DNA of 64,000 nt from Callorhinus ursinus (lineage: Eukaryota > Chordata > Mammalia > Carnivora > Otariidae), in the NCBI RefSeq assembly GCF_003265705.1, contig NW_020312966.1:22966566-23030565 (forward strand), given 5' to 3'. Below the pieces are notes generated by a model. It had not been told where the DNA came from, ran no database searches, and saw nothing but the letters and a program-made list of their open reading frames with translations. Positions within the stretch are counted from its first letter, which is position 1; each line of letters opens with the position of its first letter. Made by a program: the position numbers and the translations under genes. Below, piece by piece: positions 47,152 to 59,270 of this stretch.

Positions 47152-47385
47152 TTAGGAAGTATTCCCTCTGCTTCTGTCTTCTAGAAGAGACTGTAGAGAA
47201 TTGGTATAATTTCTTTTTAAATGTTGGTAGAATTCTCCTGTTAACCCATCTGGGCCTGGTGCTTTCTGTTTTGCAAGGTTATTAGTTATTGATTCTATTT
47301 CTTTAAGAGATATATGCTTATCCTGACCATCTGTTTCTTCTTGTGTGAGTTTTGGCAGATTGGGTCTTTCAAGGAACTGGTCCAT
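47152..47385 (-). pseudogene. L1 ORF2 reverse-transcriptase N-terminal remnant
   Basis: A 77-codon open stretch with the unmistakable L1 ORF2 pre-RT and fingers motif. Residues 1-30 include 'MDQFLERPNLPKLTQEE', residues 27-46 include 'LKEIESITNNLAKQKAPGPD', then 'GLTGEFYQ'. The intact enzyme reverse-transcribes L1 RNA. This fragment is cut off on both sides by stops and frameshifts and is inert. It fixes the orientation of the 44-51 kb L1. Confidence 0.92.
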
Positions 47386-47484
47386 TTCATCTAGGTTATC
47401 AGATTTGTGAGCAAAAAGTTGTTCATAGTATTTCTTTATTATCCTTTAGTTCTCCATGGATCTGGAATGATCTAATATTAGTAA

Positions 47485-47487
<3 letters not shown>

Positions 47488-47518
<31 letters not shown>
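47488..47518. repeat. (CT)15 microsatellite
   Basis: Perfect CT run within the L1. Confidence 0.95.
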
Positions 47519-47522
<4 letters not shown>

Positions 47523-48312
47523 GGTTACCTTGGCTAGAGGATTCTCAATTTTATTGATTTTTTAAGAAACAATTGTGGTTTTGTTGATTTTTTTCTTTGA
47601 CTTCCACTTTTTGCTTCCATTGGTTTCTGCTCTAATTTTTATTACTTCTTTTCTTCCACTTATTTTATACTGAATTTGCTCCCCTTTTTCTAGTTTCCTA
47701 CGGTGAAAGCTTAGGTAATTGATTTCAGATTGTCCTTTGTTTCTAAACTATGCTATAAAATCCCCCTAAGCACTGCTTTTGCTGCATTCCATGAATTTTG
47801 ATAAGTTGCATTTTCATTTTCATTTAGTTCAAAACATTGTTTAATATTTCTTCAGATTTCTTCTTTGACCCACGTGTTATTTAGAAGTGTGTCGGTGTGG
47901 GGGGATTTTCTAATTATCTTTCTTTTATCTATTTCTAGTTTAATTCCATTATGCTCTCTCTGAATGCAGAAATTATATGTCTTTTATTTTAATGTTGTTA
48001 AGGTGTGGTTTATGGAACAGAATGTGGTTCATATTGGTGAACGTCCCATGTGAGCTTGAGAAGAATATATGTTTTACTGGGTTGGATGCAGTAGTCTATA
48101 TATGTCCATTATATCAAGTTTATTGGTGATGTTGTTGAATTCAACAATGTCCTTACTGATTTTCTGCCTGCTGAATCTGTCCATTTCTGAGAGAGGGGTG
48201 TTAAAGCCTCCAACTATAATAGTGGATTCACCTATTTCTCCTTATAATTCTATCAGTTTTTGCCTCACATTATTTTGATACACTGGTATTAGGCACATTA
48301 GGGTTTGTTATA

Positions 48313-48490
48313 TCTTTTTTTTATGATTTTATTTATTTATTTGTCAGGGGCAGGGAGACAGCACAAGCAGAGGGAGAATCAGGCACCCTGCTGAGCAAGG
48401 AGCCTGATGTGGAACTGGATCCCAGGACCCTGGGATCATGACCTGAGCCAAAGGTAGATGCATAACCGACTGAGCCACCCAGGCATCCTG
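48313..48490 (-). mobile_element. CAN-SINE, minus strand
   Basis: 'atgattttatttatttattt' tail side, 'gaccctgggatcatgacctg' body and a head ending 'gagccacccaggcatcc'. Flanks ttatatctt and ttatgtctt give a short diverged duplication. Inserted in L1 ORF2 endonuclease/inter-ORF sequence. Confidence 0.92.
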
Positions 48491-51085
48491 GATTATGTCT
48501 TCTCAGAGAATTGACATCATTATCATTATGTAACACCCCTCTTTATGCCTGATAACTTTTCTTGCTGTGTAATTTGCTCTGTCTGGGATTAAGATAGCTA
48601 CTCCTTCTTTCTTTTCATTTGTATAGCATTTAAAATTTTTCTCTATCCATCTATTTATAATCTCTATGTGTCTTTATATTTTTAAAGTGAGTTTCTTGCA
48701 AACAACATGTAGTTTGGTCTTAGTTTTGATCCACCCTGACAATCTGTTTTAATTGGTGCATTTAGTCCATTCATATTCAAAATGATTATTGATATATTTG
48801 GATTGCTATCTACCATATTTGCTATCATTTTCTATCTGTGGCTGTTATTATTTACTCTTATTTTGTTTTCCATCTCTTTCTGCCTTTTATGATTTGAATT
48901 GAGCATTTTATGATTCCATCTTCCCATTCTTATGTATCAGTTATACTTCTTTTTTCACTTTTTATAAGTGGTTGCTATAGATATTGTAAAATACATTTAC
49001 AACCAACCCAAATCCACTTTCAAATATCTCTATACCACCTCATGGATAGTTCAAGTACCTTATAATAACAAAATATTCCTGATTCCTCCCTTTTCCATCC
49101 CTTTTATCATTGTGGTTATTCATTTCACTTATACAAAAGCATATGTGCATATATATAAAAGAATACATTGTTGCTATTATTATATTGAACAAACTTGTCT
49201 GTTAGATTAGTTAAAAATAAGAAAAATAAAAGTTTTTATCTTATCTTCACTTATTCTTCCTCTGATGCACTTCCTTTCTTTATGTCAATCCAAATTTCTA
49301 ACCTATATAATTTTTCTCTCCCTGAAGAATTCATTTAGTGTTTCTTACAAGGCAGTCTACTGGAAATAAATTCCCTCAATCTTTATTTGTCTAATAATGA
49401 TTTTATATCTCCTTCAGTTTGGAAAGATAATTTCATAGGGTACAAAATTCTACATTTGTGGGGGTTTTTTCCTCTCAACACCATAAATATTTCACTCCAC
49501 TCTCTTCTTGCTTCAATGCTTCTGAGGAAATATCAGATATAATTCTTATCTTTGTTCCTATATAGGTGAGGTTATTATTTTTTCCTCTGGCTTCTTTAAA
49601 TTTTTTTTTTTTTTAATCTCTGATGTCCTGAGGTTTGTATTTGATATAGTTAGGTGTGGTTTTGTTTGCCTTTAAACTATTTGATGTTCTCTGAGTTTCC
49701 TGGATCTGTGGTTTGGTGTCCAACATTAATTTTGGGTAAATCCTCATTCATTATTGTTTTAAATATTTTTGTTCATTTCTCACTTTGTTCCCTTTCTGGT
49801 GTTTTCATGACATGTATGTTATATCCTTTGGAGTTGTCTCACAGCTATTGGATATTCTGTTCTTTTTCTTTTTCTTCAGTCTTCTTTTGTGTGTGTGTGT
49901 GTGTTTCAGTTCTAAAGGTTTCAATTGAGATATCCTCAAGCTTAGAAATTGTTTCCCAGCCATGTCATGTCTCCCAGTGAGCCCATCTAAAGCATTCTTC
50001 ATTTCTGTTACAATGTTTTTGATCAGTAGCATTTATTTTTTCATTCTTTCTTAGAATTTCCATCTGATGGCTTACATTATCCATCTGTTCTTACATGTTG
50101 TCTACTTTTCTTATTAAAGCCCTTAGCATATCAATCACAGCTTTTTAGATTCTTGGTCTTGTAATTACAACATTCCTCCCATATCTGATTCTGGTTCTGA
50201 TGCTGGTTCAGTTTCTTCAAACAGCTTTTTCTTTTTAGCATGTCTTGTAATTTTTTATTGAAATGAGGACATGATGTACTGGGTAGAAAGAACTGTGGCA
50301 AACAGGTTTTTAATAATGTAGTGGTACTGTATGGGGGTAGAGGAAGCACGGCATAGTCCTATGATTAGTCTCAGTCTTTTGGTGAAGTTGTGCCCCTAGA
50401 CTATGAACTTCAACAGTGTTTTTCAGTTTCCCCCTCTTTAGGTCAAACAGTGTGTTCAGAAGCGCAAGAATTGGGCATTTCTCTTCTCCCATGTGGAAGG
50501 CTAGAGCCTGCTGAGGTTGAGTATTTCCCTACCCTCAGTTTGGTTAAGCTCTGCAAAAACCTCAGCGGATTAGACTCTGGTAAAAAATAGCTTCTCCTGA
50601 GGGCAAGTCTTGTTTTAAGAACAGAACACCCTGGAGTATTTCAAGATGATTATTTTTTCCTTCCCCCTGCCAGAAGCACAAGGGGATTTTTCTCTGGGAT
50701 TTACTGCAAGAATCACGTAGAGACTAAAGGTAAAACTCACCAAACTGGGAGACAACCCCCACACCACCATCACCGGGAGTGCTTGGAGTTTTTAACTCTC
50801 AGACTTGTCTACTCTGAGCCTTCAGCAATTTGTCAAGTACAGTTCAGATTCATTTGCCCCAACACTGGCTCCCCATGGGGTGTCTGCTGACAAAAGTTGT
50901 GATTCTCTTAACCACTTGTTCATCTCTCCAATTTGGGGGGGCAGGAGTTTGCCCTGTGATCTCACTTCTACAGCATATCTAAGAAGAGTTTTTGACTTTT
51001 CAGTTTTTTTCAGCTTTCATTTGTTGTGAGGACAGAATGGTGACTTCTAAGCTCCTCACATGCTAGATCTGACACTGGAAGTCCT

Positions 51086-51330
51086 CTTCTCTTTTCTTCC
51101 ACATTTTTATTCAACTTCTAATCAAGTACCACATAGTTTATATTGATTATATATTTTCTGATATTGATATCTAAATTGTTTATATATGTTAACAACTAGA
51201 TGTTAAGCTTCCTTTGTTGAGGAAATATACCTCATATAGTCTTCATTCCACTGTGCCCACTTGGTACAGTTGCTTGGTACAGTTCAATAGGTGTCCAATA
51301 AATGATCAATAATTGATTGAAGTTTGTTAA
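51086..51330 (+). repeat. L2 LINE 3' end, plus strand
   Basis: 'aactagatgttaagcttcct', 'cattccactgtgcccacttg' and 'caataggtgtccaataaatg' follow the L2 3' end. A small internal duplication (cttggtacagtt twice, 51260-51284) is visible. Confidence 0.6.
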
Positions 51331-51629
51331 TAGTTTCTAATCTGTGAGCACTAAAAAAGTCTTGTGACCCTCTACCCAACTGTAAGTGTATATTGAATAC
51401 CTTGATTATGAAAATGTGCAATAAAAAATCTACTAGATATCAGTAATGCATCTAAATATGCATTTTATCAATGCAAAAAGCATTAAAAAGAGTACATGCA
51501 TTTGTAAGACCTAAAATTTATTTTGTACACGTATAGAAAATGCTTGTGAACAAATTGATTCTATGTGCATTCCTTGAAAAATCTTCATAGCACCTAAGTA
51601 CCTCCCTGCCTTCCCATCACTCACCTGAG
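51331..51629. other. AT-rich unique sequence
   Basis: No repeat family or gene recognised. Confidence 0.4.
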
Positions 51630-51862
51630 ACAAGTGTAGTCCAAATCTTGGCTTTGTCACTTACTAGTGATGGGGATTAGTAGGTGTTAAGGGGAAGTAA
51701 CTGGCAGTTAGTTTAACCTCTCTGAGGCTCAGTCTTTTTGTATATAAAACTGTGATTATTCCTCCCTGTGGGGTGTTCATGAAAATTAAATCAAATGGCA
51801 TACATAGAGTCGTTAACATAATACCTGGAACATAGTAGGTGCTCCGAAAATATTCTCTTCCC
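51630..51862 (+). repeat. MIR SINE with an internal insertion
   Basis: 'ggctttgtcacttactagtg', then about 40 bp of foreign-looking text ('gattagtaggtgttaagggg'), then MIR again: 'taacctctctgaggctcagt', 'acctggaacatagtaggtgc'. Confidence 0.8.
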
Positions 51863-52562
51863 ACTTTTCTCATATATTCCATGTCAAAATCACTTTTCAA
51901 GAAAATACAGTCTTTCTAAATGAATGTATATAGGTTCTCTGTTGCCAGAAAATAGAAGCTCTGTAATTCAAACTCATTTCCCCCTCAGTTTTCACTGCCA
52001 ATAAACTCTGAGCCAAATCAAATGCCCCAGTGTTTTGATCCACCAATCTGTATTTCTGCAAGACTCTACTTTCTTCTGCATCTTTTATATGGATGAGGAT
52101 CAGTTTTCAATTATATAATCTCAATCATCACAAAATGTCAAATACAAAAACGCACATATCAATTTAGGTACAAATCATACATAATGGGAAAAGCACTGCA
52201 TTAAAGCATAAGAAAATTTGAGATTTACTCGCAGCTCTAATACTAACTAGCTTATATGCTTAGGCATGTAATTTAGTATTAATAGGCATTAGTAAAATTA
52301 AATGATTTGTGAGACCATTTTAAATTATAATTTGCAATTATTCTGATCTTTAAATAGGGACACATTCAGAAGAGACATTATGCTCTATATAATTTTCTTA
52401 CTGTGTCAAATTTTGAAGTCAGAAACTTAATGTACATCTCAAGAAAATGTCTACTAATATTTCTCTCTTGAGCGTGCTTTTAGGTAGCTGAAAGTAGGGT
52501 AGAAAAGACATTTAAATCCCTACAACTAAGAGAAATTGATATTTTAGTGAAGAAAAAATATT
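51863..52562. other. AT-rich unique sequence with possible MIR scrap
   Basis: 52195-52315 ('gcagctctaatactaactag', 'aggcatgtaatttag') may be a heavily decayed MIR on the plus strand. The rest is unclassified. Confidence 0.35.
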
Positions 52563-52743
52563 ATTTTTTTAAACATTTTATTAATTTATTTGTCAGAAAG
52601 AGAGAGTGCGAGCATAAGCAGGGGCAGAGGGAGAAGCAGGCTCCCCGCTGAGCAAGGAGCCCAATGTGGGGCTCGATTCCTGGACCCCGCGATCATGACC
52701 TCAGCCGAAGGCAGACGCTTAACGACTGAGCCACCCAGGTGCC
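52563..52743 (-). mobile_element. CAN-SINE, minus strand, left member of an inverted pair
   Basis: Tail side 'aaacattttattaatttatt', body 'gctccccgctgagcaaggag', and a head ending 'gagccacccaggtgcc'. The immediate right flank does not repeat the left flank as expected of a target duplication. The reverse complement of the 47-bp spacer does start with caagaaac, which resembles aagaaaa on the left. Confidence 0.92.
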
Positions 52744-52790
52744 ACATGGAAGTTCAAATCTTCTTGAGGCCCTTTTAAGAATGTTTCTTG
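52744..52790. other. 47-bp spacer, apparently inverted between two SINEs
   Basis: The first 18 bases contain atggaagttcaaatct (52746-52761). Its exact reverse complement agatttgaacttccat lies directly after the right-hand SINE (52981-52996). If the spacer is flipped, this becomes a normal direct target-site duplication around the right SINE. Confidence 0.75.
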
Positions 52791-52980
52791 GACGCCTGGG
52801 TGGCTCAGTCAGTTAAGCCTCTGCCTTTGGCTCAGATCAATCACGGGGTCCGGGGATCGAGCCCCACATCGGGCTCCCTGCTCGGTGGGAAGCCTGCTTC
52901 TCCCTCTCCCACTCCCCCTGCTTGTGTTCCCTCTCTCACTGTCTCTCTCTGTCAAATAAATAAAATCTTAAAAAAAAAAA
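52791..52980 (+). mobile_element. CAN-SINE, plus strand, right member of an inverted pair
   Basis: Head gacgcctgggtggctcag, a 4-bp deletion in the 'ggtcatgatc' segment ('ctcagatcaatcacgggg'), a body with 'catcgggctccctgctcgg', and a tail 'caaataaataaaatctta'. Its own 5' flank does not match its 3' flank in direct orientation; see the spacer entry. Confidence 0.94.
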
Positions 52981-52996
52981 AGATTTGAACTTCCAT

Positions 52997-55634
52997 CTGA
53001 TGCCGGTAGTATCTTCATTTTTGCAGAAACATTGTCCAATGGAAGGAACGTCGGATTAAGGGGGGAATAAGAAAGTATGCTGGGTAAGTAGTTGTAGTTA
53101 AAATAAAAAAAGCTCTACAATAATACTAAGGTATTATTTTTATAAGGTCCCTAAATGAACTGCTAAACATTTTTACATACTCAAATAACAATATTTTAAA
53201 AACTTAACTATTTAAATTTTAAATTGTAATATTATTTTTATTTGATGAAAATAAGTAAGAATTGTTTCATAAAAATGATAGTAAAATGAAGCTATCTCAG
53301 CATTAATTAATGTATGTTTCTAATAGTGGTGATAAATTCATGCCAATTTATCCATTCCATCTATATTAATGTATAATATATTTTCATGTATTGACATAAT
53401 TCACTTAGACACTAATTATCCCATCTTGCTAATATATGTTTGCTTGACTTCATGTTGGGTCCTTAGTCATTTTCCTTTGTTATTGCTGTTGTTAATTATG
53501 CAGACAAAAATGAAATAAACTTATCAGGGCAAAGACATATTTATTTATTCAATTCCCTATGTCAGTTCTCCTAACTTACTAAGAAAAGCAACCATTTCCA
53601 AGTATCGTACCTTACGCCAAAGATTTGTTTGTTTATAACCTGTTAAGTGCCTTCTCTGAGCCAGCATAACACTAACTGCACTCATATGTAGTCCTGTAAA
53701 CAGAGGGTCCATCTGATCATCTGACTCTCATGGCACTTTCTAGTGTAGCTTTCTGGCTAGAGAAGCAAAGTCATCCACCCATGCCTACAAAATACTTTCT
53801 TTTACTAGAACCTACTTATTCATTAGGTGAGTATCTGCAGGGACTGAAATATGTCAACAATCAAAGTCCTCATAAATACTTAAGGATAACGGCTTTACTA
53901 ATATACCACCCTTAATGACATAACTTTATCCTTTTTCAATATTCTACTTGTTTCATTTCCTCAAAATGACCTCTAATACCTTGAAAACAGGCTTGGCAGA
54001 TTAACTGGAGTTAAAACCACAGAAAATACCAGACAGCACATCATGCTTTACCAGCGTAGGCTAATTTCGAGTCTGACTTTCTCAGAGAAGAAAATGAAAA
54101 AGCTAGATTAAAAAAAAAAATTTTAAAAGAATGATTCTTTTTCTCAGATATGTATTATGCTAACAATATTTCAAGAAACATGAAAATGTTCCAAATATAA
54201 ATGAAATGCTGGCACCGTTAAAACATGTAAATTAAGGAAAAAAGGAAACCCAGGGTTAATTCATAATCCACTGCAAAATAACGTTTGCAAGGGTTCCATA
54301 TGCCATTTCTTCTGCTAAATGTCTTCCTTTCACATGTGCTAACAACCTGTATTCACTGCAGGATATCAGAGGCAGGAAGTGAATTGTATCCTTTTCTTCA
54401 TCATTTGATGTTTGTAGGTTAGGGGGAGCACGCAGAGAACACTTGCTTAGATAGCTGGAAACGCAGTTCTACCCTTACTAGGGCATTTACCAACTTTAGA
54501 ATGTGAATGAGTCACTTCACTTTTCTGTGCGATTAGAATTTACCCAGCGTTCTGTGTTTGTAAAATATAACTATGGCTTCAAAAAAGTAAAGGACAAATG
54601 GGATTGTTTCTTCCAGATAAGGAAGAGAGCTCTAAAGAAAAACTACTTCAGTTACATAAGTTTTTGGAAGGCCAAAGGCCCTCAGCAGTGAGGGAAGACA
54701 ACCCTGAAAACATCCTTAGCAGGATTGTCAGCACAGATCACAAACCATAAGCATCCCGCCTGACATAGGCACTTCATGAGAACTTCAGATCTGAGTGTTT
54801 CCCTTAAGCTGATGCTCCCAAATCCAACCTCATGACTGAATGGTCTTTGTTTTTGGTTTTTTGTTTGTTGGTTTGTTTGTTTACAAAATCAGGGAACTTT
54901 AGAAACGGGAGGTTATCTAGAAGTTAGGGAAAAGTGGATTATGAGAAGGGTTAACAACTTGTCCCAATTTGCTCAGTGATTTTCCTGGGTTTTTTTTGTT
55001 TGTTTGTTTGTTTTTTTGACTGAATGATCTACATTTTTAGGAAACCTGACTTCCTGTTGCTTTTTGCATTTTACTAGGTAACCCAGAGGAGTTAGGACCT
55101 AAATCATTTATATGTTATTGTTAATTTGTATATCAACACCTAATCCTGTATGTGTGATTACCATGTGGCTCCTATCAGGCTCAATGCCTCATCTTCTGCC
55201 ATTAATGATACACCCCCATACACACACCACAACCCTGCCTGTGCACGCTGAGCTGGGCATGCATACACAAAGCCACCAGGGATCTCAATTGAGAAGGAAA
55301 CTAGCACACTCGCTGAATTTACTGGACCTCATTTTCAGTGGCTGGTAATAAGGGAGTTAGAATCAACTACGTTGGAGAGGTAATATTCATTATTTCAACT
55401 TTGGAAGCCTATTCCAGTCCATTTTGAAATTACAAGACATTATATCTGAGAACAGAAGAAAATAGGTGGCTCCACATAAGATGAAATGGAGAAATGAAAG
55501 GATCATTGTCAGTTTCGGCTACTAAGAGTTTCAGTCTTTGTACAGTGACTTTCGTATCTTGTTAGAGCAAAGCAAACCAAAGGGGTTGCTAACAACTGTG
55601 GCAGCCGAGGGGAAGCAAGGGAATGACAGATGCG
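52997..55634. other. AT-rich unique sequence
   Basis: A MIR-like scrap lies at about 54450-54545 ('gtgaatgagtcacttcactt'). TTTG-rich runs lie at 54856-54882 and 54990-55018. No gene recognised. Confidence 0.4.
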
Positions 55635-55635
55635 G

Positions 55636-56092
55636 TCGGTTGAGTGATGGCACCCCAAAGTATCCTGGTCCGAAGCCCTGGAAACTATAAATCTTACCTT
55701 ATATGGCAAAAGGGACTTTGCAGATGTGAATGAGTTAAGAATTTGGAGATGGAGAGATTATCCCGGATTATGCAGGAGGGCCTTAAATGCAATAACAAAC
55801 GTCTTTATTAGAGAGACGCAGTGTGAGATCGGACACAGAGGAATGCAACCTGACACTTCTGGCTTTGGAAATGGAAATGGAGTGAGGGAGAGAATGCAGC
55901 TCTAGAAAAATGGAAAAGGCATGAAAACAGAGTCTCTGCCTGGAACTTCCAAGCGACCACCTTAATTTTAGCCTAGGGAAACTGATTTCAGATGTCTGTC
56001 CTCCAGACCCGTTAAGACAAGAAATGTGTGTTGTCTTAAGCAACCACATTTGTCGTGATTTGTCACAGTAACTATAGGAAATTCATACAGAA
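55636..56092 (+). repeat. MLT1-type MaLR LTR, solo
   Basis: Starts near 'ttgagtgatggcaccccaaa'. Then 'ggactttgcagatgtgaatg', 'agagattatcccggattatg', 'tgtcctccagacccgttaag', 'taagcaaccacatttgtcg', ending near 'aggaaattcatacag'. The order and length (about 455 bp) fit. Confidence 0.8.
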
Positions 56093-57254
56093 CGTGCCAT
56101 TAAGGAAGTTTACACTAGGACAAGGCTAATGGGAGGGCAAAGGAAAAGGGCCCAGTTTTCAGACTGAGTAGTAAGACACCAAAATCTGCTTTCTGACAAT
56201 GTTAGAGTGATACCGAATACAATAGTAAAGTGAATAAATCCACTTCCAGTTGATTCTTTTGGACAACGAAATTAACAACAGAAAAGGAATGGTCCTTGTC
56301 ACAAAAATATTGGCAGTTAAATCTCATCTGAAAATACCTTCAATGTCCAGACCACGAAAATAAATGAGTCAAAGATAGGCATGTTATAGAAAATATATAT
56401 CACACTTGAAATAAGTGATTTTTGCAGAAAATCATTAAAGATCAGGAAAATCCATTTGGGTGCTCATAGTTTTTGGGCAAATCCTTTGCAAAAATAAACA
56501 GACAAATAGCAGAGCTCTTTTTCATTGAAATGCTCACCAAAAGCAAAGCACACACATGCAAAATATCAACAATCATAAAAACAAGAGACATCGCGGCAAT
56601 AGTTTTCAATATTAGTGATACTACACTATAATGGCTGGAACTCTTGCCCTTTTCCAGAAGGTTTGTAATCTTTTGACAGATAGATCAAAGACAAACATGA
56701 GGAAGGATTAAAGGAATTTAGGCTATATGTATGTTAAGAAAAACAAATGGGTTTTGAATAAGAAACTTAAGAAAATCCTCCATATTGCAGGCCAATATTG
56801 ATGAAGGACACATTTTGTCTAGGGCCCCTTATGGGCTAATAAAAATGCTTCATACTCAATTATCTGTGATAAGGCAGGATTAAGAAAAGACCTGATTTAC
56901 ATACCCAATGAAATGCAGATTTTAATTTTAGTGAGATGATACCCTTCATCCTCCATCTTCCTCTTCTCAGCCTTGTCTCTTACAATATGACTGGTTAGAT
57001 ACACCCTCTCACTAAAGACAATGAAAGACCCAGATTAGACAAAATATATATGACTTCTTTTCAAAGCTAAAAGTGCTGCCAAAAATAAGGAAATACTAAG
57101 TACAATATACAAGCAAAGCTTGAAATTCGGGGAAATAAACAGATTTTTGAAGTCAGATATAGTCTAAAAGCATTTTTCAAATATGGATAAAGTTAGTTTA
57201 TATTTTCATAGTCCTTCATAGTACTTGGGAGAGAAGACAAAACTTAGTGCCCCC
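56093..57254. other. AT-rich unique sequence
   Basis: No repeat family or gene recognised. Confidence 0.4.
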
Positions 57255-57268
57255 CAAATGGATGTTCT

Positions 57269-57466
57269 TTTTATTTTAATATTTTATTTATTTATTTGAC
57301 AGAGAGAGAGAGAGAGAGCATGAGCAGGGGGAGGGGCTGAGGGAGAGGGAGAAGCAAACTCCCTGCTGAGCAGGGAGCCCGATGCGGGGGCTCAATCCCA
57401 GGCCCCTGGGATCATGACCTGAGCTGAAGGCACACACTTAACCAACTGAGCCACTCAGGCACCCCT
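57269..57466 (-). mobile_element. CAN-SINE, minus strand
   Basis: Tail side 'attttatttatttatttgac', (GA)n block, and a head ending 'gagccactcaggcacccct'. Target duplication caaatggatgttct (57255-57268) and caaatggaggttct (57467-57480), with one mismatch. Confidence 0.95.
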
Positions 57467-58534
57467 CAAATGGAGGTTCTAATAGGAGATTCACCATTAT
57501 AGATCTGAGATCCCAAAGGGCTGTAGCCTCAGTGTTAATGTGAAGCAAAAGTAAACCCAAGTGACATTCTATTCCAGGAAGCAACAAAGAAAATTGTGTT
57601 GCCAATAGAAAATGGAGCGGGGTCCAAAAGATCAATTGCAACCAGAAAAGCTGTAACTGGAAGATGACCCTTGTAACTATAAGCAAAAAGATTTGTAAAT
57701 CTGAATCACATTACCTGTATTATCCAAAATAATCTCAAGTCATTAATAAATCAAAGAAATCCTGCAAATTTTACTGACCCAAAGTACCAGGCAGAAACAA
57801 ATGCAATATTATCTGCAGAAAATACATCACTTTAGGTCTCAAAAAGAATAAAAAAATATTTTTAAAAATGCCTCTTAATTAAAACTCAGAAAGCAAAGAA
57901 GAAAAAGTCACTTGACTGACAGCCCACAGAAACAATAGAAAAGGAGGCCTTGCAAAGATTTTAAACATTGGGATAATCAAGTATGAAATATAAAATTCTT
58001 TTACTTGATAATCTTTAAAGGAGTAAAAGATAAGTTTAAAATAATGCATAGAGAATTAAAGTATTTTAAAAATAACAGAATAGATCATCTAGAAAGGAAA
58101 GCTATAAGAATTAAAATTTAAAATTAAGTGAGTAAATGTATAACAGATTAGACATAGCTGAAGACAGAATTAATAAACCGGAAGGTGGGTTTTGTTGGAA
58201 TTATCCAATGAACAACATTAAAACAAAAAAAAAAAAAAAAAGAAGAGAAGGTAAGACAAAAAGTTGAAAGGATGGGGTGTAGCACACAGTTCACTGAAGT
58301 CTAAACTGAAATGAAAAGTTCAGCAAAAGCAATATTTCAAGGAATATTGGACACTAATTTAGGAAAGATATTAATGCATAGATTCAGAGAAACCAGTGAA
58401 CCTCAAGTGGGATATTTAAAAAGAAATCCACATCAAGACATTATCATGAAACTGAAGAACATCAAAAACAAGGAGAAAATCTGGAAAGCTGCCAAGTAAA
58501 CAGACAGATTATCTTTTAAAAAAGTGACAAATAT

Positions 58535-58746
58535 TGGAGAAGCTGGGTGGCTCAGTCTGTTAAACTTCAAACTCTTGGTTCTGGCTCAGGTCGGGATCAC
58601 AGGGTTGTGAGATCAAGCCCTACGTCAGGCTCCATGCTCAGCACAGAGTCTGCTTAAGACTCTCTCTCTTTCTCTCTGGACCCCCCCCCCACTCTCTCTT
58701 TCTCTCTTTCCCTCTCTCTCTAAAATAAATAAATAAATCTTTTTTA
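58535..58746 (+). mobile_element. CAN-SINE, old copy, plus strand
   Basis: Decayed head 'gaagctgggtggctcagtct', body 'aactcttggttctggctcag', a C-run at 58681-58690, tail 'taaaataaataaataaatct'. Target duplication aaaagtgacaaatat (about 58520-58534) and aaaagtaacaaatat (58747-58761). Confidence 0.9.
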
Positions 58747-59075
58747 AAAAGTAACAAATATACAACTATCTTTCCAACAGTTGTATTATAAATTAAAGAC
58801 AGTGTATTGATCTTCACTGTCAGATAAAGCAATGGCCAACCAAAAATTTTTTACCCAGAAATATTGGTTCCAAGAATGAAGCAAATATAATTTCTAAAAA
58901 AACAAAAACAAAAAATTTACCACCAGGAGAAGAAAGAAAAGGAAAATTCTCAAAGATACATGTCAGGCAGATGGCAAGTCAAACCACATAGAAGGATGAG
59001 TAAGAAGCAGAGAAAATCTAAAGTTACATTCCATAAAAACTAATAACCTGGTGTTAGTTTAAAAGCAACAAGTTA

Positions 59076-59270
59076 GGGACGCCTGGGTGACTCAGTTGGT
59101 TAAACATCTGCCTTTGGCTCAGGTCATGATCTCAGGGTCCTAGGATCAAGCCCCACATTGGGTTCTCTGTTCAGTGGAGTCTGCTTCCTCTCTCCCTCTG
59201 CCCCTACCCCCCACTCAGGTGTACTCTCTCTCTCTCCCTCTCTCAAATAAATAAATAAAATCTAAAAAAA
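59076..59270 (+). mobile_element. CAN-SINE, plus strand
   Basis: Head ggacgcctgggtgactcag, body 'catctgcctttggctcaggt', (CT)n and 'aaataaataaataaaatct' tail. The flanks are A-rich, and only a short duplication (acaag) can be seen. Confidence 0.92.

Larger units (their letters stand above)
43975..51085 (-). mobile_element. L1M LINE, nearly full length, minus strand
   Basis: Read on the minus strand from about 51085 down: 5' region (near 51070-50150), ORF1 region (to about 49000), ORF2 endonuclease and RT (about 48300-46200), ORF2 C-terminal part (to about 45000) and 3'UTR (to 43975, next to an antisense poly-T 'cattttttt'). Many phrases are clear, such as antisense 'ttgatatccacaaaataa', 'atcaagttgggaagaactga' and 'ctccacatcctcgcc'-like text. 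Interrupted by two SINEs and a nested L1 3' end. All frames are broken, so it is immobile. Confidence 0.82.
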
